A DNA stretch of 26,467 nucleotides from Bacillota bacterium (GTDB lineage: Bacteria > Bacillota > Bacilli > Bacillales_B > DSM-18226): contig JAUZQA010000005.1 in assembly GCA_030705665.1 (NCBI GenBank), positions 1 through 26,467 of the forward strand, written 5' to 3'. A program made the position numbers and the translations under genes. Below, in pieces: positions 22,148 to 26,467 of the stretch (the first letter of the stretch is position 1; each line of letters starts with the position of its first letter). The notes beneath the pieces were generated by a model. It saw only the letters and a program-made list of their open reading frames with translations, was not told the origin of the DNA and made no database searches.

Positions 22148-23635
22148 CTATATGTCCTCCGAGCAAATTGGAAAATGGATGATAAAGGATGTCCCTTTTC
22201 CCACTTCACTATGACATTCAATGGTTCCTGTATGATTCTTAATAATTCGATACGATACAAGCAAACCTAAACCATTTCCTTTTTCCTTTGTAGTGTAAAA
22301 AGGTTCGCCAATTTTATCAAGAACTTCTTTTGGAATGCCACAGCCGTTATCAGAGACGGATACAATTGTTTCGTTTCCAGATTGTTTACATTTAATCGAA
22401 ATCTCGCCGTTCGGCCCACGATTTAGTGCATCCATCGCGTTTTTAATCAGATTAATAAACACTTGTTTTAATTGATACTTTTCGCCAAAAATAGGCATGA
22501 ATGGCGATTCATAATGTTTTGCTATTTTTACTCCTTGTCTGAAAGCCTCCGGCTCCATTAAAAACACAACTTCATCTAATAACTGAACGATATTTAGACG
22601 AACAAAATTATGTACTTGCGGCTTTGCCAAAATCATCAGTTCACCGGCAATATGGTTTAAACTTTCCAGTTCTGCATCAATGATATCTAAAAATTCATCT
22701 TTAATCGCCTCTTTATTTTCACGCATCAATTGGATAAAGCCTCGAATTGCTGTAAGAGGATTACGAAGTTCATGCCCAATTCCTGCCGCTAACTCTCCAA
22801 TCAAAGCAAGTTTTTCGGTTTTCATCATGGATTCTTCCGCTTTTTTTCGTTCAAGAATATCAACCGCATAAACGAGTAAGGAAGTCGTCTGTCCATTTTC
22901 TATCAGCGGACTGACAATCGTTAACCAGAAAATCTCATACACGTTCGTTGGGTCAAAAAAGTCAAATACCTCTTTTTCCTGTGAATCCCAGGAAAGCTGA
23001 AAATGATGGTTGATCATATCAGCGGTTTCCTTTAGAAAAAGATCCTGTGGCCGTTTTCCAATTAATTCATCAGGTGTATATCCCAACTGACTAATTAATT
23101 GTCCATCACATAAAGTATAAATAAACTCTCCATCCACTTTATCAATCCTTAAAATAAGTGCCTGCTGTTGTTGAATAATTGTCTTCAATTCATTTTTTGC
23201 CTCAAGAAGAGCTAATTCGTACTTTTTTCGTTCACTAATTTCCCGGGAAACACCTAGTATATATCGACATGATTGACGACCATCTAAAAAAATAGGAATA
23301 ATGGTTGTTTCAAAGGTTTTTTCTTCGTTATTTAATATCATATTCTCTTCATATGTCATTGACTGTTTTTTCGAAATAGCTCTCTTGTAATTCCCAATAA
23401 CGGAAATAGCTTCTTGAGGGCTAAAAACTTCTTCAATCAGTTTATTTTTCAAATCACTTAATGGTAAACCCGTTGCTTTAAGATAGGCGGGATTTACTTC
23501 GAGACATCGAAATTGATCATTCTCTTCTACTTCTATTAAAAAAACCATATCCTCTAAATAATTAAATATGGTAACCATATGGTCTGCATTAAAGGTATTA
23601 CTCATGTCTTGGAGTGAATAATTCACAAGATCCAC
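22148..23635 (-). CDS. Soluble PAS-PAS sensor histidine kinase (sporulation-kinase type)
   Basis: A 495-residue cytosolic kinase without membrane segments. Two PAS domains lie at about 20-140 and 150-265, each ending in an SREISERKK / VDILERKKAEE hinge. HisKA follows with His288 in GIGHELRNPLTAIRGF, then an ATPase domain with NLIKNAMDAL, DNGCGIP and GEPFYTTKEKGNGLGLLVSYRI. The HELRNPLTAIRGF and GEPFYTTKE blocks are those of the Bacillus KinA-KinE/NtrB-like kinases that feed Spo0F, so a phosphorelay role is plausible but unproven. No regulator gene is adjacent. The GTG at 23635 is only 2 bp after AAGGAG; the in-frame GTG at 23626 has better spacing. Confidence 0.93.
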   Translation of the reverse strand: MDLVNYSLQDMSNTFNADHMVTIFNYLEDMVFLIEVEENDQFRCLEVNPAYLKATGLPLSDLKNKLIEEVFSPQEAISVIGNYKRAISKKQSMTYEENMILNNEEKTFETTIIPIFLDGRQSCRYILGVSREISERKKYELALLEAKNELKTIIQQQQALILRIDKVDGEFIYTLCDGQLISQLGYTPDELIGKRPQDLFLKETADMINHHFQLSWDSQEKEVFDFFDPTNVYEIFWLTIVSPLIENGQTTSLLVYAVDILERKKAEESMMKTEKLALIGELAAGIGHELRNPLTAIRGFIQLMRENKEAIKDEFLDIIDAELESLNHIAGELMILAKPQVHNFVRLNIVQLLDEVVFLMEPEAFRQGVKIAKHYESPFMPIFGEKYQLKQVFINLIKNAMDALNRGPNGEISIKCKQSGNETIVSVSDNGCGIPKEVLDKIGEPFYTTKEKGNGLGLLVSYRIIKNHTGTIECHSEVGKGTSFIIHFPICSEDI

Positions 23636-23671
23636 AACTCCTTAATTCATTCACATAACATATCTACCATC

Positions 23672-23700
23672 ATTATACTTTAAAACAATAGGTACGCTAA
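23672..23700 (-). promoter_or_regulatory. Possible promoter of the PAS kinase operon
   Basis: On the minus strand a perfect TATAAT (23677-23672) follows a poor -35 (TTAGCG) at 17 bp. The leader would be about 30 nt. Confidence 0.4.
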
Positions 23701-23776
23701 AATATTTAATAAAGAAAATATAAGCGGTAAACTCCTAAATACAGCATTGATATAATCGTTTTTAAAAACTTCCACT

Positions 23777-23799
23777 TTTATTCATAATTTGTTCATAAC
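23777..23799 (+). promoter_or_regulatory. Upstream block of small RNA unit 1: TTCATA-N5-TTCATA
   Basis: TTTATTCATA, then ATTTG, then TTCATAAC. The two TTCATA hexamers (23781-23786, 23792-23797) are 11 bp apart and fit the B. subtilis PhoP box TT(A/C/T)A(C/T)A as I recall it. The same 23-bp block, with two differences, precedes unit 2. GATAAT at 23810-23815 is the likely -10, with TTGTTC 15 bp before it. CATAAC-T-GTTATG, a perfect palindrome, covers 23794-23806. Confidence 0.5.
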
Positions 23800-23821
23800 T
23801 GTTATGTATGATAATTCTAGG

Positions 23822-23890
23822 TTGCAAGCCTATTAACTTGACCCCCATTAATAAACCTTTGCCGGCCATTCGTATGGCCGGTGTTTTTTT
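23822..23890 (+). ncRNA. Candidate small RNA, unit 1 of a related pair
   Basis: A predicted transcript of about 70 nt between the PAS kinase gene and yyaC. It has GCAAGCCTA (23824-23832), ACCCCC (23841-23846) and a terminator whose arms are CCGGCCAT (23862-23869) and ATGGCCGG (23874-23881), followed by TGTTTTTTT. The T run is on + only, and no open frame with an SD precedes it. C-rich unpaired motifs of this kind are used by Gram-positive small RNAs to pair with SD sequences. Unit 2 shares all the elements in order, which argues for function. The terminator touches the 3' end of yyaC. Confidence 0.6.
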
Positions 23891-24395
23891 ATCTTTGTTT
23901 TTCATTCGCGAAAAATTCACGAATTTCCGCAACGATTACTTTCGCCATCTCCATCACAAAGGATAGATGGATCACTTGATCATGAAAAAAGTCAAATGGG
24001 TTTTGTGAACTAACAATCCCAGCAATAGAGTAATCTCCGATTTTCGTTAATTTTTTTCCCAGTCCCTTCCCTGGATGAATGGGACCCTTCCTTACCTCAA
24101 AACCTCCAACAGAGCTCTTTGCTCCGATACAAGCGTCAATCGCAATCACTATTTTATCTCCGCTTAACGCTAACTCTATTTTTAATCTATCTCTCAAATT
24201 CAACCCATGTAACGGGTATTTTAGTGTTCCAATCACGGTAAAGCCGAGATCCTCCAACTCCGTTCCGACAATCGGACCAAGGCTGTCGCCTATTGAAAGA
24301 TCAGACCCAATGCAAACAAAGACAACATGCTCTTTTTTTAGACCTGCAGGTAAAACTTGATATAAATCTAATTTTTTTTCCTGTCTAGTAATCAT
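23889..24395 (-). CDS. yyaC: Spore protease YyaC (DUF1256, GPR/HybD-like)
   Basis: A 168-residue protein of the YyaC family, related in fold to the GPR and HybD proteases. HVVFVCIGSDLSIGDSLGPIVG (in pieces) holds the conserved GSD and GDSLGP acidic residues. KYPLHGLNL and IVIAIDACIGAKSSVG follow, with IDAC typical of the family. The role in sporulation is poorly defined in published work, and proteolysis is inferred from the fold. The ATG at 24395 has an AAGGGG sequence 12-13 bp upstream. A sigma-A-like promoter lies at 24419-24447. Two related small-RNA units flank the gene on the opposite strand. Confidence 0.88.
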   Translation of the reverse strand: MITRQEKKLDLYQVLPAGLKKEHVVFVCIGSDLSIGDSLGPIVGTELEDLGFTVIGTLKYPLHGLNLRDRLKIELALSGDKIVIAIDACIGAKSSVGGFEVRKGPIHPGKGLGKKLTKIGDYSIAGIVSSQNPFDFFHDQVIHLSFVMEMAKVIVAEIREFFANEKQR

Positions 24396-24418
24396 AAAAT
24401 GATTGTCGCCCCTTGCCT

Positions 24419-24447
24419 GTTATACATCTATAGTAACAGAACTTCAA
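24419..24447 (-). promoter_or_regulatory. Candidate promoter of yyaC
   Basis: On the minus strand TTGAAG (24447-24442), a 17-bp spacer and TATAAC (24424-24419). Transcription would start about 17 nt before the ATG, just including the SD. Confidence 0.45.
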
Positions 24448-24567
24448 AAAAATTGAGTGATATTTAACAGATTTCACTCTATTTTTATTTAGTGATCGGT
24501 GATCTTCCTATCTTAAATATGTCTGCAGCTTTTTTATTCCTGATTTAAAAAAAATAGTCCAACGAGG

Positions 24568-24597
24568 AAACCATTATTAGGAGAAACTTAATGGTTT
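24568..24597. repeat. Inverted repeat directly before small RNA unit 2
   Basis: AAACCATTA (24568-24576) and TAATGGTTT (24589-24597) are perfect 9-bp arms with a 12-bp centre. The right arm runs into the TTTATTCATA block of unit 2. Unit 1 has no counterpart. It may be an operator. It is not a strong terminator, because no T run follows. Confidence 0.5.
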
Positions 24598-24617
24598 ATT
24601 CATAGTTTGTTCATACC
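24595..24617 (+). promoter_or_regulatory. Upstream block of small RNA unit 2: TTCATA-N5-TTCATA
   Basis: TTTATTCATA, GTTTG, TTCATACC. The hexamers are at 24599-24604 and 24610-24615, again 11 bp apart. TTAATG at 24588-24593 lies one further 11-bp step upstream and is one mismatch from the same box. The -10 is less clear than in unit 1 (AATAAA at 24628-24633). Confidence 0.5.
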
Positions 24618-24636
24618 TACACATTAGAATAAAACA

Positions 24637-24720
24637 TGTAGTTAAGCTGCAAGCCTAACAACAACTAACCCCCTTTTATAATAGATCCTTTTTGACCGGC
24701 CTCTTGGCCGGTCTTTTTTT
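24637..24720 (+). ncRNA. Candidate small RNA, unit 2 of a related pair
   Basis: A predicted transcript of about 85 nt in the 24396-24775 gap. GCAAGCCTA (24649-24657), ACCCCC (24668-24673) and a terminator GACCGGCC (24694-24701) with GGCCGGTC (24706-24713) plus T7 repeat the plan of unit 1 at similar distances (19 against 17, and 26 against 21 bases). Outside these blocks the two differ, as expected of diverged paralogous small RNAs rather than a recent duplication. The rest of this gap holds only the yyaC promoter and the inverted repeat at 24568-24597. Confidence 0.6.
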
Positions 24721-24769
24721 GATTTGATCCCAACAACAGAACTAAGCTGCTTAGTGGAAAAACAGAAAG

Positions 24770-24794
24770 AAGCCATTACAATTTGTAAAGGCTT
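24770..24794 (-). terminator. Possible terminator of the GGDEF-EAL gene
   Basis: AAGCC-A-TTACA pairs with TGTAA-A-GGCTT with one mismatch. It overlaps the last codons and stop of the gene. On the minus strand CTTTCTGTTTTT follows. Confidence 0.4.
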
Positions 24795-26467
24795 CTCTCC
24801 ATCATTTTATCTAAAAATTGTTTAAAAGGGGCAGCCGGCATGGGTTTGGCAAAATAAAATCCTTGAATTTCATCGCAATTTTTTGCCGTCAACATCCTCA
24901 TCTGTTCTTCATCCTCAACCCCTTCGGCAACAACCCTAAAATGAAAGGAACGGGCCAGGGATATGATCGAATCAATAATTGCTGCATCCTGGCTGTTTTT
25001 TGTGATCCCATTGATAAACGCACGATCAATTTTCAGATAATCGATCGGCAGAGATTTTATATAACTTAACGATGAATAGCCTGTTCCAAAATCATCTAAT
25101 GAAATACTAATTCCCAATTTTTTTAACTCTTCTAATTTTGAAATGGCATCATCCATATTATTAAGGGCAATTCCTTCAGTAATTTCAAGATTTAAATATT
25201 CTGGAGCCAGCCCGCTCTCTCGTATCTTTTGTTCAATCATGAAAACAAAGTCATCCTGCAGAAACTGCCTGCTCGATATATTCACACATACATGGAGCGA
25301 GTCATACCCCATCTTTTGCCACTCCATATTTTGTTTACACGCTGTCTCAAGCACCCATTTTCCTAATGGTACGATCATACCTGTTTCCTCAGCAATAGGG
25401 ATAAACTCTGTTGGAGAAACAGTTCCAACATCAAGATCATTCCACCTTACCAGGGCCTCCATACCAGTGATCTTCCCTGTCTTTAAATCAAGTTTAGGCT
25501 GGTAATAGATTTCAAGTGTTTCTTGTTCAAGCGCCTTTCGCAGCTTTTGTTCAAGCTCCATTTTTCGATTGGCTGTTTGATAAAACTCAGCAGCATAAAA
25601 ACGATATTGGTTTCTTCCACATTCTTTCGCAAAATGCAGAGCCGCACTTGCTTTTCGCAGCTCACCATCCAAGATTTCATTCTTATCGGCAATGGAGATT
25701 CCAATACTGGCGGCAATTCTTATTTCCTGCCCATCAAAATGAAAGGGCTTGGCAAAGGCAGCCAAAAGCCTTTCTGCAAGCAGCATGGCTTGTTTTTTAT
25801 TGGTATTTGCCAAATATATAATGAAATCATCTCCGCCGGCACGAACGACATCTCCAGAAGACTGGATGGTTAGAGCCAATCTTTGTGAAACATACATTAG
25901 CAATCGATCGCCAATTCGGTGCCCAAAGGAATCATTGATAAATTTAAAACGGTCTAAATTAAAGTACATAATACAAACTGGTTCACCATTGTTTGCTGCA
26001 GTAATATACTCTTTTGAAAGATAATGGTTTAAATAATTCATATTTGGCAAGCCAGTCAGTCCATCATGAAAAGCTAAATGTTCTAACTTTGCTTTTGCGA
26101 GCTTCTTATCTGTAACATCTAAAGCCAGCCCAGCGATTGCCGAAAAACCGTTGATCATAGTATTCGCAGCCTGCAATTCAAGAAATTTGATGGTTCCATC
26201 ATGAGTTAGTACTTGAATTTCATCAATAAAAAATAGTTTTTTTCCATTAATAAGACTTTGGAAATTCAGTCGTAAACGTTCTCGATCTGCTTCTACTACA
26301 AAGTTTAAAAAATTCGCCCCTCTGAGCAGTTCTTTTTTGGAAACACCCATAAAATCGGCTAACCATTGGTTTACAAAAACAGGGGTATTGTTATGCAGCA
26401 AATACACACCGGCAAATACATTTTCAATTAAAGTTCTATACCTTTCCTGCGATTCTTTGAGATTTAA
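24776..26467 (-). CDS. PAS-GGDEF-EAL cyclic-di-GMP protein, N-terminus outside the window
   Basis: The frame is open to the last base, so the 563 residues seen are only the C-terminal part. A PAS domain starts ESQERYRTLIENVFAGV at the window edge and ends near VTDKKLAKAKLEHL. The GGDEF domain follows from FHDGLTGLPNMNYLN. Its metal-binding segment reads YFNLDRFKFIND (Asn codon 25958-25960, where Asp is usual), and the signature is GGDDF (25823-25837) instead of GGDEF. The EAL domain has EALVRW, NISSRQF, LEITEG, DDFGTGYSSLSYIK and QGFYFAKPM, apparently intact. Cyclic-di-GMP hydrolysis is therefore likelier than synthesis. No membrane segment lies in the visible part. Confidence 0.93.
   Translation of the reverse strand, partial: LNLKESQERYRTLIENVFAGVYLLHNNTPVFVNQWLADFMGVSKKELLRGANFLNFVVEADRERLRLNFQSLINGKKLFFIDEIQVLTHDGTIKFLELQAANTMINGFSAIAGLALDVTDKKLAKAKLEHLAFHDGLTGLPNMNYLNHYLSKEYITAANNGEPVCIMYFNLDRFKFINDSFGHRIGDRLLMYVSQRLALTIQSSGDVVRAGGDDFIIYLANTNKKQAMLLAERLLAAFAKPFHFDGQEIRIAASIGISIADKNEILDGELRKASAALHFAKECGRNQYRFYAAEFYQTANRKMELEQKLRKALEQETLEIYYQPKLDLKTGKITGMEALVRWNDLDVGTVSPTEFIPIAEETGMIVPLGKWVLETACKQNMEWQKMGYDSLHVCVNISSRQFLQDDFVFMIEQKIRESGLAPEYLNLEITEGIALNNMDDAISKLEELKKLGISISLDDFGTGYSSLSYIKSLPIDYLKIDRAFINGITKNSQDAAIIDSIISLARSFHFRVVAEGVEDEEQMRMLTAKNCDEIQGFYFAKPMPAAPFKQFLDKMMERSLYKL

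Noticed and set aside
24396..24412. A sigma-F like -10 (GGCGACAATC) directly before yyaC
   Set aside because: It ends about 5 bp before the start codon, leaving no room for a leader, and no -35 sits at the right distance.

Overview
The window comes from a low-GC, endospore-forming member of the Bacillaceae. It most resembles Bacillus, Neobacillus or Mesobacillus chromosome. The evidence is the fadN/yuzL/fadM cluster with a FadR operator, a YyaC-type spore protease, a GerPA/PF-like spore protein, several TTG starts behind strong Shine-Dalgarno (SD) sequences, and Bacillaceae-type dispersed repeats. I saw no rRNA, tRNA, prophage, transposase gene or CRISPR array.

Layout. 1-4018: fatty acid oxidation (fadA cut by the window edge, fadN), small YuzL, and the proline dehydrogenase FadM. 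4228-7544: a DUF2573 (YusU-like) protein with a RodA-type SEDS protein behind a near-consensus sigma-A promoter, a HIT/GalT-like DUF4931 protein, and UppP. 7583-9912: an MFS exporter and a divergent LysR regulator with interlocked promoters. 10153-13520: a four-gene tungstate operon, with an HTH-PBP regulator followed by TupA, TupB and TupC. A stable hairpin lies between tupA and tupB, and a 52-bp tandem repeat follows tupC. 13776-17527: an OmpR-type response regulator and histidine kinase pair, with a second lone kinase facing away. 17657-20592: NadE, the GerP-like protein, a YkhA-type thioesterase, and a beta-lactamase-fold lipoprotein that overlaps the thioesterase tail to tail. 20835-23635: a small unknown gene, an AI-2E family permease and a soluble two-PAS histidine kinase, probably one operon. 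23889-26467: YyaC, then a PAS-GGDEF-EAL protein that runs off the window edge.

The most interesting material is non-coding. Two related small-RNA-like units lie on the + strand either side of yyaC (about 23777-23890 and 24595-24720). They share a 23-bp upstream block containing TTCATA-N5-TTCATA, a GCAAGCCTA element, an ACCCCC element and a strong GGCCGG terminator. A second candidate is the 319-bp gap between the response regulator and the lone kinase. It holds four hexamers at exact 11-bp spacing (an OmpR-family operator pattern), a possible + strand promoter and an orphan terminator about 140 bp later. Other notable points are five 20-21 bp phased repeats between fadN and fadA, a GGDEF domain with two altered catalytic positions beside an intact-looking EAL domain, and a beta-lactamase-like protein whose C-terminal tail is encoded by an intergenic hairpin.

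All calls come from reading the sequence and from remembered family motifs. No database search was run.
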